This document shows positions 1 through 11,754 of a stretch of 64,000 bases of DNA, in pieces. Origin of the DNA: Symsagittifera roscoffensis (lineage: Eukaryota > Xenacoelomorpha > Acoela > Convolutidae); contig NC_087069.1 of NCBI RefSeq assembly GCF_963678635.1, positions 33,189,090 through 33,253,089 on the forward strand, read 5' to 3'. The notes under the pieces were generated by a model. The model was not told the origin of the DNA and ran no database searches. It saw only the letters and a program-made list of their open reading frames with translations. How positions within the stretch are numbered: the stretch's first letter is position 1; every line of letters starts with the position of its first letter. The position numbers and the translations under genes were made by a program.

Positions 1-593
1 ACTTTCTTTTAGAGGTGAATCTTATATACAAACAATAAGTTAATGTTATTGTTTGTACGATATATCTTTTTGAGGCTGGTGTCAATTATTTTATGCACAA
101 CAGTTTCATTGATTTTGTTACTCAAGGTTTTGATTAACCAGGGTTTTCATCAGTTGGGTTTGATTAGGAATACAAAAAATCAAGGGAAAAACGCACTTTT
201 TTGAATGAAAAAATGCTAATCCTACAACCTCAATGGATGAAAAATTACTTATCATACCTCTCAAGCAGTTTTTTCTGCTCATGGATTGAGCAGAAAATTA
301 TGAAAACTGTATGGTTACTGTGTTTTGCTCCAGCCTGGTTGGCAAATTTTGAAATTAATTTTCCTATGAGGCATCTTCTTCCTATTTCTTCCGAAAATTG
401 AAACAAAAAGTCATATAACTGAAACTAGCAAAATAGAGGACTGGGAGATGATGGTAGATTGCGAGGAAAATTAACTTTTTTAGCAGAGCTTCAGACATTA
501 TGCACTCTCGTTTGTGTTGCCATTCAGCATTATAAAACACAATTCTTAGAGCACAATTTTTCACATTGTCCTTTCTATCGGTGTTTTTTACTA
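1..593. other. Left flank of the LTR element, no gene seen
   Basis: AT-rich sequence with only short open frames (longest below 100 codons on either strand) that show no recognisable domain. It is the host or older-repeat DNA into which the large LTR element inserted. Nothing further can be supported. Confidence 0.6.
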
Positions 594-597
594 CTTG
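594..597. repeat. Target-site duplication CTTG, left copy
   Basis: CTTG directly precedes the TGG start of the 5' LTR; the same CTTG directly follows the 3' LTR at 19510-19513. Matching 4-bp flanks show that both LTR ends belong to one insertion and fix the ends of the element to the base. Confidence 0.9.
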
Positions 598-713
598 TGG
601 AACCTGATCTAAACTATATTTTATGATTGAATAAATTAGATATTTTACCACTGTAAAGTATTTAATATTAACCAATCATGATCCATCTAACTAACAACCC
701 ACTTATTTGTAAG

Positions 714-739
714 TGCTGAAATTACTTGTAATTTCAGCA
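714..739. promoter_or_regulatory. Perfect 12-bp palindrome inside the LTR
   Basis: TGCTGAAATTAC, a TT spacer, then GTAATTTCAGCA: a perfect inverted repeat with a 2-bp centre. It is conserved without change in the 3' LTR at 19216-19241, although other parts of the LTRs have diverged. It could be a binding site for a dimeric transcription factor or an RNA hairpin near the 5' end of the U3 region; the sequence does not decide which. Confidence 0.6.
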
Positions 740-869
740 CCAGAGAGATTTGAATTTAACTTAGAAATTAGTTGCCTCTCCAAGAGAACTTCAGCTGCCG
801 CAACAAACCAGTATACCCTAGATCTATTGAGCCTAGCAGAGACTAGTAAAACACCCTGAGACTAGAAAG

Positions 870-876
870 TATAAGA
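870..876 (+). promoter_or_regulatory. Possible LTR TATA box
   Basis: TATAAGA lies about 130 bp before the end of the LTR, a sensible distance upstream of a transcription start and R/U5 region. The motif is unchanged in the 3' LTR. This is motif recognition only, in AT-rich DNA. Confidence 0.3.
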
Positions 877-1009
877 GTAAGATTAGGATCGGTATTAGAC
901 TAAGAATTTGTACGAATCTATCCGGCCGAAAATAAGATAGCGTGACGAGCAGACGGTGTACCCTATCCGAAATTACTCTATGAGTTAACCACATCGGTCC
1001 TAACTCATC

Positions 1010-1027
1010 TGGTGCGACCATAAGTCT
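1010..1027 (+). promoter_or_regulatory. Primer-binding site for a cellular tRNA
   Basis: TGGTGCGACCATAAGTCT starts 2 bp after the LTR end. Its reverse complement ends in CGCACCA and continues upstream into GTTCGAG, i.e. acceptor stem, CCA tail and a T-loop-like TTCGA, as expected of the 3' end of a tRNA. The match extends to about 1032. The acceptor-to-T-loop spacing is about one base short of canonical, so the primer tRNA identity is left open; GGTCGC acceptor ends occur in some arginine tRNAs. Confidence 0.8.
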
Positions 1028-2253
1028 CGAACAAGACCTTAATAGCTTAGAATTAACCAAAAATAGATTAGAATTTAGACAAAACATTTAATAAATGTTA
1101 TACGACGATAATTTAATCGAAATGTCTCTACGACTCAATAGATCAGAGCCGATATTCCGAACGATAACAGAACTACCCGGAATCGTAAGAAGACCTCGAA
1201 CCAGAGACGACATACGACAAAGTAGAAACTTACCATATAGTTATATGATAGTACGGCAAAAGCCAACACAAACTTTTATATTTAGAATCTAATTAGCAAT
1301 GAATTTAGATTTTCATTTGCAAACATAAAATCTTGAAGTCAATCTTCATGATCATTTCAGGCGCTAAGCAAAATTATTAATATACAATAACGATTGATAA
1401 AAAGATCTCAGATCGTTTTCTTAAATTCTGCAGTATTATATAAATCATGTTTGGAAAATATTTATTGAAAATCAAAACAAAAATTAGTAGCATGACAATA
1501 AATTGTTAGTAATCATAAAATCATCTGTTGTCCCAGCTTCATCACCTAAACATCACAGCAATCATAAGCTCATTAATATCATTAAAAAATTAAATCTTTT
1601 TCTTAAACAAATTTAAACCATTTTAAACTTAAATTCACTTAATTTTAAAATCAGATCAACAAGGCTTATCCTTGGATCTTAATTAATTTTCTATTTCACT
1701 AAATTTAAAACTTGATCATCAAGGCCTATCCTTGGATCAAAAAGAACAATTTTGTTCTCCCCCACCCACTTAGCAAGTGTCTAACGACCTCAAACGTCGA
1801 TTCACTATCAACCCTTCCAAAAAACCCAAGACAAGTAGAAATTTTCCAACAAAACTAACCATTCAAATTAGGATAAACAGTGAAGAACTTCGGTTATTCA
1901 TCCTTCACTTGAACCCTCCTCTTACCAGACCCAGGATAAATCTTAGACTTAGTAAGTTTAAAATAGTATCTAACGAACTACTCGCGTTCTAATTATACCT
2001 GAACCTTGTTGATCGATTTACTATTCTCCAACCCTTGAACACAATCACTACCCCTAAGTAAGATTAAGTAAGTTAACACCTTAGCTTGTATTAGCCACGA
2101 GAAAGTAAAAAATCATTCTTCGGAATCGATATACTTTTCTCTCCAACTCTAAACAAATAGACCCAGGTTAAGCTAACCAAAAAACCGTAAGGACTACAGT
2201 TTAAGAAAGTAGACATCATCTAACAACTTTTTGCATCCCTCATCCTAAAACTT
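1028..2253 (+). other. Long untranslated leader of the LTR element
   Basis: About 1.2 kb between primer-binding site and first substantial ORF. It holds only short frames, including one of 65 codons (1095-1292) that begins about 70 bp after the primer site and a 71-codon frame at 1777-1992 opened by a non-ATG codon; neither is recognisable. Two hairpin repeats sit at 1654-1738. Such a leader would be expected to hold the packaging/dimerisation signal and a splice donor, neither of which I can identify with certainty. Confidence 0.5.
1654..1738 (+). repeat. Duplicated hairpin motif in the leader
   Basis: Two copies, 60 bp apart (1654-1678 and 1714-1738), of a motif with ends GATC and core CAAGGC-TATCCTTGG, each able to fold because CAAGG pairs with CCTTG. 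The 25-bp copies differ at two positions. Paired stem-loops between primer site and gag resemble the layout of retroviral dimerisation/packaging signals, but that role is inference. Confidence 0.55.
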
Positions 2254-2721
2254 ATGTCAATCAAAAATCTAGGAAATAAACAAACAATCGTTTTACACAA
2301 CTGTGAAATAGATAACAAAAAATACGATCTTGTAATCACACCTCATACACAAACAGTTGGATATATCAGAACAAAACGACTAACAATAAAAAGAAAAATA
2401 AAAAACAAACAAAGACAAATCACACGAAAAAGATTTTCCAAAAATAGAAACACATTTTCAGAATCAGAAGCCAGCAATTTAGATGAACTCTATAAATTAA
2501 AAGAATCGATTGATAAAAATTGTCCCATTCACGATCAATTATATTTTTCCGACTCAGAAACAACTTCAAATTCATCAAAAAGAGGAAAAAGAAGAATAAA
2601 AAAACAAAATAAACACAAACCAGTACACTTATATAATTGGAATCAACCAATTAGACACATCGATAGTTATATATTAACAGTCATTAAACGAAAAAATGAG
2701 CCACAGCCACACTCAAAGTGA
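2254..2721 (+). CDS. Basic 155-residue ORF upstream of gag, unknown function
   Basis: An intact ATG-initiated frame, first substantial ORF after the leader. It is strongly basic in two blocks: a Lys/Arg-rich stretch around residues 40-65 and a second near 109-122 (RGKRRIKKQNK), separated by an acidic, serine-rich segment around residues 68-75 and 100-106. No membrane segment. It overlaps the next ORF (start 2696) by 26 bases in a different frame. I do not recognise the family. Standard Ty3/gypsy elements have no gene here; a basic pre-gag protein could bind nucleic acid or enter the nucleus, but that is conjecture. It is one of the few frames of this element without a stop, and codon use is the same A-rich style as the rest. 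Confidence 0.55.
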   Translation: MSIKNLGNKQTIVLHNCEIDNKKYDLVITPHTQTVGYIRTKRLTIKRKIKNKQRQITRKRFSKNRNTFSESEASNLDELYKLKESIDKNCPIHDQLYFSDSETTSNSSKRGKRRIKKQNKHKPVHLYNWNQPIRHIDSYILTVIKRKNEPQPHSK

Positions 2722-3808
2722 TGAAAATCCAGATGACGAAGAGGTTTACCCCTTCCTCGTAGATGCACCCGATAATAGAGGGCAGCATGACTTTTGCAAG
2801 AATTTACTCCTAAATTTGTTTGAACCCGGAATCAGCCGATGCAAAGCAGAATTCCCAGATGTAAAAATCAAAAGACAAATTATCGAACATTATCTGAAAG
2901 ATATATGTACTTTAACACAACAATACGGAATCTACACCATAGAATTCAGCACACCAAATCCGAATCACCGCAAATATGTAATTCAAACAGAAGATCTTGA
3001 ATTAGAATTTTCAAAAGTATTCTTAGAATATATTAAAAGCATACAATATCATAATTCGCAAAGAGCAAACTCCATATTCACTAACGAAGTTTTTGCAATA
3101 ATATATAGCTATATTTCAATATTAGAAAAAACTGAATTTAAAAGTATCTCACCAACTGAGACATCCAAACATACAAAAGTACGACAAGAAATCACATTAT
3201 TTTCAACTTTTCTACATACAATCAAAGAAAATTTCACTAAAAACGAAGTTTCACAACACACAAAACATGACTTACAAAAAATTTTGGCATGGTTTACAAT
3301 AGATTATTTCACACATAATATAGACTTAATTTCACAAGCAAGAAAAAATTTTAGACCTCAAAAATCAAACGATGATACTGCCATCACAGAACAGTCAGAC
3401 TACGTTTGGGACCCTGAATGGTCTCATCATGCATTTATAAATATCCCACAATCAATCTCAAGTCAAGCAATAAGTACAATATCTTATCAAAGAGATTATG
3501 TGAGAGTAGTACCACTGACCATTGATGCAACACCATTAAACTACAATACAATTTTACCTGATACGCGAAATAAAAGTTTAAATTCGACCGTCATACACAA
3601 TGAAAACCTTAATGGAACTAGGAATCTTACACAAAAAGATATCCAAACACCATCACACTTTATAAATGAAGAAATCGTCCAAACAACAACAATTACACAA
3701 CAAATCATTTCACCGATACGTCCAAATTTAACAACACCAAAAAATACAAACACTTCAATAGCACAAGTAACCTTACAATCAACCGTTAAAAATTCGGTTG
3801 CTCCATAA
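2696..3808 (+). CDS. 370-residue ORF, likely N-terminal part of Gag
   Basis: Starts ATGAGCCACAGC and runs open to TAA 3806-3808. The N-terminal third is acidic (ENPDDEEVYPF), the middle is helical-looking and the last 130 residues are Thr/Asn/Gln-rich. It lies in the same reading frame as the gag segment that starts at 3818, with only two codons and a CAA between the stop and that ATG. Either it is a separate protein, or the stop at 3806 is another of the premature stops of this decayed copy and gag originally ran from 2696 to 6214 (1,173 codons). I favour the latter because frame and composition continue. No domain recognised. Confidence 0.6.
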   Translation: MSHSHTQSDENPDDEEVYPFLVDAPDNRGQHDFCKNLLLNLFEPGISRCKAEFPDVKIKRQIIEHYLKDICTLTQQYGIYTIEFSTPNPNHRKYVIQTEDLELEFSKVFLEYIKSIQYHNSQRANSIFTNEVFAIIYSYISILEKTEFKSISPTETSKHTKVRQEITLFSTFLHTIKENFTKNEVSQHTKHDLQKILAWFTIDYFTHNIDLISQARKNFRPQKSNDDTAITEQSDYVWDPEWSHHAFINIPQSISSQAISTISYQRDYVRVVPLTIDATPLNYNTILPDTRNKSLNSTVIHNENLNGTRNLTQKDIQTPSHFINEEIVQTTTITQQIISPIRPNLTTPKNTNTSIAQVTLQSTVKNSVAP

Positions 3809-3817
3809 TATTCACAA

Positions 3818-6214
3818 ATGGATTATCAAACATATAGACCTATGACAGTACCGTCAAAAACACGAAGAACGTTCACAAGAAACACTTTTGCAGAACACAA
3901 TTATAATTACGCCCATTCATCAAAAACAAACTATCCCCCAGGAAAAACTAATAATAATCATGTAAGATCTCGATATTGGGATAACCCAATGACAACAACC
4001 AACTCAGTAAATTTTCAAACTAATTCACATCCTCCACAGGATCGTAGTGAAAATTACCCATTCTTTCAACAAAATAAAAATAAAAAACAAGCACCTCATC
4101 ATACGGATTACTTATCATCTGATGATGATTATTTATAACCAGATATTTTTGCACCGTATACTCAAGAATATCGCGGACAAGGAGTGCAAAAACCATATAC
4201 ATATCATAGAATTTTTTCTCCAAATCCAACAGATACACAAAGTCAACAACCAATACAAATGCAAAATCCAACTAATACACAATCTTTTCAACCAATTCAG
4301 CCACAAAACCCAATGATCACACACTCGTATCAACCAACTCAAATGCAAAATGAAATACCACTCCCACATTACCTTCAACAACACGAAATAAAAAAAAATC
4401 AACTTTCAAATTTTTCACAAATAACAAATGCCGCAGAATCACTACAAATGACAATGAGTCCATACCTTATGGGTGGATCATCAATAACATCAAACAAACC
4501 ATTAATGGTATTCACAGGAACAGACCCTGAAAATTCTGTAGAAGATTATTTAAATGTAGTAACAGCAAATTTAATTTTAAATATAGGACCTGAACCCATT
4601 AATACACCACTACATCAAAATTGGATACATCGACGCACAGCGTTGATACAAACAATCTTAGATGGCGCAGCACAAAAATGGTTTTCAGTATTACCTATAG
4701 AAATAAAATCAAATTGGAAAAGATTTACACAAGAATTTTCAAAAATGTTTGACTCCGAAAGAAATAAACAACACCAAAGAGTTTTATGTAATGAAATTTG
4801 CAGATTACCAAATGAAACCATCAAACAATTAGCAGTACGCATCGAAAAACTAGTTTGAAAAGCATATTCATTAAATACACATGACTAAAAAAACACAAAA
4901 ATAACAGAAATTTTAATGATGACCTTAACACCTCAATTAAGGAAAATAGCAAAAAAAAAGAGAGCATCTCATCCTTCCTCAATTCGAGAGCCCGATTTAG
5001 ATTTTCGAAAACTAGTAGACAAACTAGAGCAAGCGGAAATCACAATGAAACTTGAAGAAACAGAAAATCTGAAATTACAATATGTTAATCGAATCGAAAC
5101 AAATACCACAAATATCAATAACATACAGGAATCAGATACAGACCTCGTTTAAAAAATCACTGAAATACTAAATATTTATGAAAAACACCCAAATTTTAAA
5201 GGCAAACCATCTTTCAAAAAATGGTGTAATTATTGCCGACGATACGGACATAATATATCCGAATGCAGACAGAAGCAACAGGACAACCAAAACAAACCTG
5301 AAAAATATAAAGAACCAAATAAATCATTCTATCAATACATGAAGAAAGATCAAAATCTACCAAACAAAAATGTATACAGCAACAACAGTTCAGGAAAACC
5401 ACTTCCGAACAATACTAATTACAGAAGGAATCAATCACCATATAACTCAAGTTATAGAGGAAGATCACCTGAACGAAGAAATACACAGCATTCTTCACAA
5501 AATCATTATAATCGACCAAATAGTCAAAATAACTACTCCAGATCAAACTCAAATACAACACAATTTGTTTCTAGATCCAATTCCCAATCAAACACAAGAA
5601 ATAAATACTATCCAAACAATCAATCACGAAACTCATCATATAACAGAAATAGGAACTATTCAAATAATCGAAATAGAAGTTATTCGAACAATCGAAATCA
5701 GAATTACCCGAACAATCGATCAAAAAATAACTCATATAACAGATCAAACTATCACAGATCAAACGACAATTATCCAAACAGATCACGAAATAATTCACAA
5801 AATCGACATTCAAGTTATAATAATCGATATAGAAATTATTCTCAATCACCACATAGAAATAATAACTATTATAATAACTCTAAACATCGCTACAGAAGTA
5901 GTACACCCAAATATCAAAGACATAATAATCAAGTACAATCAAATGAAGAAACAACATCAGACCCCCCAGGTATTGACGACACAGGAAATAACGAACTACA
6001 ACTAAATGAAATAAACTGTGGATCATCAGACACAGAAAGTGATACAGAAAACACTATCTCCATAAATATGATAGCAATCGAAAACGACTACGAACCTATT
6101 ATAAATGATCAACCTTTTACATCACATATATATGAAAATCAATTGGAACTTCTTCCCATCAACCCATCCATACCACACAAATTGCACAAGAGATTAACGA
6201 AATTAACACCGTAA
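3818..6214 (+). pseudogene. gag: gag: capsid and zinc-knuckle nucleocapsid, with in-frame stops
   Basis: Structural polyprotein region. After a Gln/Asn/Pro-rich linker (repeated IQMQNP-type motifs around 4240-4340) comes a capsid-like domain around 4500-4860 (FTGTDPENSVEDYL, then WFSVLPIEIKSNW and a FMKMF-like segment), as in retrotransposon Gag families. A charged coiled region follows, then a canonical CX2CX4HX4C zinc knuckle at 5225-5266 (CNYC-RRYG-H-NISE-C), and a ~280-residue tail extremely rich in Asn, Arg, Ser and Tyr with repeated NRN-YSNN units, ending in an acidic segment. In-frame stops at 4136 (TAA), 4856 (TGA), 4886 (TAA) and 5150 (TAA) break it into five pieces, all in one frame. 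The end overlaps the open pol frame (from 6136), which is -1 relative to gag. Confidence 0.88.
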
Positions 6215-9200
6215 ATAAACCCAATGAAAATGACAAAACAAGATGCTTGAATACAAATCACATCTATCAAAATATACAAAAAGAACAACTCAAAGAAAAA
6301 ATTTGGACAATACCATTTCTTTTAGAAAGTCCAAGAAACAAAGAATTTCAACCACCAGATCTTGAAATTGATTTTTTAATTGATTCAGGAGCAGAATCAA
6401 ACATAATTAACATTCCCACATGGAATGAAATCAAAGCATTACACCTGAAATTAACGCCTCTTGCAACTTCCGGTAAACTAGCAACAGCACAAGGATCAAC
6501 ATTAGTAAACTATGGAAAAGTTCAATTATTTCTTCTCCCCACAAGAACAATGGAGAAAAATAAAATTTTAAACAAGCCATTTCAACAAATGTTTCATATC
6601 ACTGATATTAAACACAATATCATTGGCATACCATTTATCTCGAAATATATACCAACAATCAATATCTTGAATAGTAAAATACTAATCAAAGATAAGTACA
6701 CAAAAACAAAAAATACAGCTCTAACATTTTTTCAAAGATTAAATAAACAACCACCATTCTTTTCAAAATTTTATCCAATTTATAACCAACAACGGAAACA
6801 CCTGAAACCACTATCAGGAAACATATATAACTTTTCAATAAAACAAGTTCACCAATATGATAAAAATCAAAATAAACAACAACTCTTTATGTCAGACTTT
6901 GAATTCAAACCTATCCATAAGTTTTTCAAAATCACAATTTCATCTATAAAATATTTGAAAAATACGAATACAGACATCATTTCGTTACATGTATATAACA
7001 ATACACCGTATCAAATAACATTACCCTTAGGACTTTTAGGATATTGCGAAACAAACGCTACAATATCACCAATGCATGAAAAAGCATACCGCGTAAATAA
7101 TATACTCCAATTATTAGATATTTGTCAATCCACAATTCTTAACGAAGAACTATCCATAAATAATATAATAAGTAATGAAAAAAGAAATACAGATTATTTC
7201 ACAAAAACGCCATATTTCAAACCCACATTCAACATAAACAACTATACAGAGGATCAACAGAAGTTTTTAACAATGTTTAACTTCCAACATTCACAAATAA
7301 CACAAGACGAATTTGATAAGTTAGCCAAACAGCTAATAAAATATTCATCAGTCTATGCAACATCCAAATTTGATGTTGGCAAAATCAGTTCATCACTACA
7401 TCTCCGGTTGAAACCTGACGCAGTTTTCAAAAAACAAAGAGCAAGTAAAGTACCAATTCATTTACACAATAAAGTGAACAGATTACTCGATATTTTAGAG
7501 CAATACAAAATTATCTCACCGGTAAACAAAGAAAAACAACCAAAAGGTAACACATTTATTAACCCTGTTATCATCCTAGCAAAAATAGAATCATTAAAAA
7601 TAGTTTTAGGCGCTAGATATCTTAATTCACTAATAGACGAATCAAAATGCAATTGGCCTATTGAACCAATACAAGTGATTTTAACAAAAATAAACGGAAA
7701 ATACTCTACAACCGCAGATATGAATAGTGCATACAATTAAATGCCACTAGATGAACAATCACGACGTTTAACACAATTTGTTATTGGAAATCAACAATAT
7801 GAATTCAACCGCCTATTCTATGGAATATCCAAAGGACCAGCAGCATTTTCAGCTTTTATGAGTAAAATTTTTAGACCACTAATATTTAAGAAAACTGCAA
7901 TCACCTACTTAGACGATGTTTTTATGCAATCACAGACAAAAGAAGAAATGTTTACAGTTTTAGAACACTATCACAAAATACTTCAGAACGAAAATCTGAA
8001 GGCCGCCCCCGATAAATCACACTTCTTTTTAACACGAGTTAATATTTTAGGACGTAATATAGAAAGAAAGACAATAACCCCATTAAAATCACGCATTGAT
8101 GCTATTCAAAAATATCAACCACCAACAAACAAAAAGAAAATCCAAGAATTCCTTGGAATGTTGAATTTTTTAAGCAAATATGTTTATAAAATGCAATTAT
8201 ATTTAAGACCAATCTATAATATCCTCAGACAACAAAATAATTTTGAATGGAACACAGAACATCAAACACGATTTGAAGAAATTAAAAAACTTTTAACTGA
8301 ACAAATTTCAAACACAATTCCAGATCCAAATCAACCATTCTATGTAATGTGCGATGCTTCAAATTTTGGCATCGTCGCAGCCTTATTACAATCACATAAT
8401 GGTACAAATAAAATGAAACTTATATCAGCAAATTCTCGATTATTCACTCAAGCAGAGCTACGACTCTCAACTTTAATGAGAGAATGTACAGCTAAAATTT
8501 ATACACTTCCAGAATATGAATTTCTGATACTTGGATCAAAACATCCAACAGTTCTATTCACAGATCACAAACCAATCATTTTTCTCTTTACACAAAAGTC
8601 AAACCCAAATCACCGAGTTTATAGATTTCAATTAATTCTAATGAAATTTCCAAACTTACATCAGGACAGCAGGAAAGAATCTTGCATTACCAGATACATT
8701 AAGTCGAAATACACCACCTGAATTACTTACACGAAAAACTACAGTTGAAATACCCAAAAATATAAAGTTTTACCTTGCAGAAAACGAAACATCCCCCCGA
8801 CTAGAATGCAAATATGCAGTAAAAACTGACATTGAACAATCACAGATGAATAACCTACAGCACTTCCCACTTTACTTAGATTGCCAAAGTAACCACTACG
8901 AAGTTGATCTACTTGGAACATCAACTTTTAAACCAATTCCATACTCACAATGGATAAAAAATAACACTCAACAAAAAAGAGTAAAACAACACTCGCATAA
9001 AAAAGACCTTTTTCTGTTAATTGAAAAAGAAAATTTAACTGATAAAATAAATTTATCAGGACCACAAACAAATGATTCAAAATACACAATAAATCAAGTT
9101 TTTGACCTCCATGACCCACTTGACACAATTCCTTTATCTAAATTAGAAATTGAAAACATTTTTCTCCCCCCAACAGATAAAATTACAATTAATACCTTGA

Positions 9201-10933
9201 AACAATATCAAAATCTTGACCCAGTAATTAGACAACTAAAATCCTGGCACAAATACAAAACTAAACCCGTAAAGGCAGATACCACAATTTTAGGAAATAA
9301 AACACACCTCCGATATTTTCGAAAATTTAATAATACAACAATTAATGAAAACACAGACCTTCTAGAATATCAATTAAATGAATCTACAGTTCCCTGTCTA
9401 CCTTTAAGTATGATTCTCATAGCTTTTAACATTTCACATACACAAAACATTAAAGGACACTCTGGATCAGAGAAAACATATTCAAATTTTATACAAAATT
9501 TTTATTTCCCAAATGCACCAATTTGGATAAAAGTACTATGCAATGATTGCATAGTATGTCAGCTAAATAAACCTTATCCAAATCAAAAACAAATAGCACA
9601 AAAACAAGATTTTAAAGGACAAAGTTTATATTTTAACCATCGTATCTCATTTGATACCAAAGGACCAATTTCACCCTCATCCGAAGGAAACTCCTACATT
9701 ATGGTAATTGTTGACGCATTTACACATTATGTAGCACTTAACCCAGTACCACATTGTAACGCTTACTACGCTTACACAACACTTTATGAACACTGGATAG
9801 CCAAGTTCGGATTACCCGAAATTTTAGTTACAGACAACGGTACAGAATTCGTAAATAATGAAATCATCACACTATGTCATTTATATAACATTAAGCACAA
9901 ACCACGTACATCTCATGCACCTTGGACAAACGGCTTAGTCGAAGGTATGAACCGTTCACTACAAGAATATCTTAGATGTATCATCAATGGAAATGATACA
10001 AGATACACCGAATGGTCATAAGATGTAAAATTATTTCCCTTAGCATATAATTCACAAATTACGACAACTCTAGGAATGTCACCATATGAAATGGCTTTTA
10101 ATCAAAAGCCACGTAAACCAATTATGTTTACAGCAAACTCTGATAAAAATGCACAAAGTCACTGTCAACCGAATAAAGACTCAATTTGTTATAGCCTACC
10201 TTTACACACACATGGTGAAGATCATTTTCATCACCCACACGTTCTTAAATTAGCCTCCGGTACACACACCGAATGGATTTTAAATAGAAATAAAAAACAC
10301 AATGAAATTTACCAAAAAGTAACAAAAAAGTTGTTACAAAGGCAAAACATTAATGAACAAATAAATTCACGCTTTACACCAGCCTCCGATTTAAAAATTG
10401 GAACATTTGTCTTAATACCTAATTTTAATAGTCAAAAAGGAATTTCTAAAAAATTACAACCCCTTCGAAAAGGACCATACCAAATAATTGCAAAACCCAC
10501 TGACGTAACATATAAAATCACCGACTCAGACCAAAAAGAAACTGTTCAACCTCGAAACAATCTATTACCTTATTACCCAAAAGAATACGCACTACGCGAA
10601 CTAACTCAATTATATTCTTTCACAGGTTTAAAAGTTATTCAAAATCACCCACATACGGAAAATGAAATAAAAGAACAAAATGACATCCACCTCGAAAAAC
10701 AAAATAAAAAATCAACTACAACCAAAAACAATACAAAAAAGCTAGATCAAAATATACCTCAAAAAGAAAGAAAAAATAGAAAAATGACAGAAAAAATTAT
10801 ACCCCAAGAACAATTCGAGAAATCAGAACATAGAGAGTCATCACGACTTAGAAATCAACCACGCAAAAACTACAAAACATTCATTCCACAATCTAAAATA
10901 TTAAAGAAAGTTGAATTTCAAAAACAACTTTAA
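6136..10933 (+). pseudogene. pol: pol: protease, reverse transcriptase, RNase H, integrase
   Basis: About 1,600 codons. Aspartic protease with LIDSGAES (Asp codon 6382), reverse transcriptase with the TADMNSAYN motif-A block, RNase H-like segment (MCDASNFG near 8350; FTDHKP), then integrase: HHCC zinc finger (ISHTQNIKGH ... CNDCIVC), catalytic Asp 9653, Asp 9833 and Glu 9941 with 35 residues between the last two (DD35E), and a GPY-type C-terminus (GPYQII near 10471) followed by a Lys-rich tail. RT active site is YLDD at 7906-7917. Breaks: TAA 7738 at the position of the usual Gln of YNQMPL, a 1-base frameshift at about 8650 (frame 1 to frame 2), and TAA 10019 (TEWS-stop-DVK). No ATG is needed at the start: the frame opens at 6136 inside gag, so -1 frameshifting from gag is the likely expression route. 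Domain order identifies the Ty3/gypsy-retrovirus group. Confidence 0.95.
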
Positions 10934-11754
10934 TTTTACAATTAATAATCTTTGCACCACTGAAACATTTTAAACTTTCATTTTTCAAAATAACATGCTG
11001 ACAAACACGCAGCGATTCTAGTTCAAAATTAGCCAATAGGATTCATTCAATCGGTCACCTTCTATAACTCTAACACAAACCAATTAGACGAAAGATATTA
11101 AACTCCAGGCATATCTATAACTATAATTTTACAACCTCCAGGTCAAAAATAAGTAAACCACTCCAACTTGACAACTAAAATAATTACCACCATAATATCA
11201 TAACCCTCCCTTATCTAATAACGCAAAGATCAACAATATTTTCCCAACTCAGACCTCAAAAACCCCCCAAACAAAAATGTTAAATTAGCCTAAAGTAAAG
11301 GAACGACCATATTAAATTAGCCTAAAGTATAAAAATCTCAAAAATACCCCAAATCAGTTGACAAATAAAAACAAAGTAAAAGAAGACCTCCCGAACACCA
11401 TAAAATTCGCCCCCAACAATTTTTCACAAAACTCAAACCACTTGTCAAAAAACCATTAAATAATTCGACCACACTTGAAAATTGCCCCAATCAACAAAAA
11501 ATATTCGATCAAGAAGCCATTTCTTAAATGCTCTTCTCTCGATCAGTCAACATAATTCTCAACATTTTCATAAACTTTTTAACAATATTTAAACTTTTAT
11601 TCATATTTCTTTTCGATACCTTTGAAGCTTTTGTAATAATCTTAATCATTTTTTGCAATATTTTTTAAATCTTCTATTCCATATTTGAACTATACCTCCA
11701 ACTTTCAAAAGCCATTGACCATATTCACAGGTACGAAACACAAAATTTATCTAA
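10934..11754 (+). other. Pol-env intergenic stretch of the LTR element
   Basis: 820 bp with many stops in all frames. It contains an 18-bp direct repeat TTAAATTAGCCTAAAGTA at 11280-11297 and 11312-11329 (period 32 bp). The sequence TTCACAG followed by GTACG near 11724-11735 resembles a splice acceptor and may serve a spliced downstream message; this is only motif-level evidence. Confidence 0.4.

Larger units (their letters stand above)
598..1007 (+). repeat. 5' LTR (410 bp)
   Basis: Starts TGGAACCTGA and ends CCTAACTCA. It aligns over its whole length with 19100-19509 with roughly 11 substitutions and two single-base indels. It contains a perfect 12-bp inverted repeat (714-739) and a TATAAGA motif (870-876). 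R and U5 boundaries cannot be fixed from sequence alone. Confidence 0.95.

Noticed and set aside
833-1087. 84-codon minus-strand ORF across the 5' LTR end and primer site
   Set aside because: Antisense to LTR and primer-binding site, no domain; a chance frame.
1095-1292. 65-codon leader ORF as a gene
   Set aside because: Short, no recognisable feature, not distinguishable from chance; mentioned only within the leader.
5370-6005. 211-codon ORF in another frame of the gag tail
   Set aside because: Shadow of the Asn/Arg/Ser-rich repeat region: it translates the same A-rich repeats into Ile/Thr/His-rich sequence.
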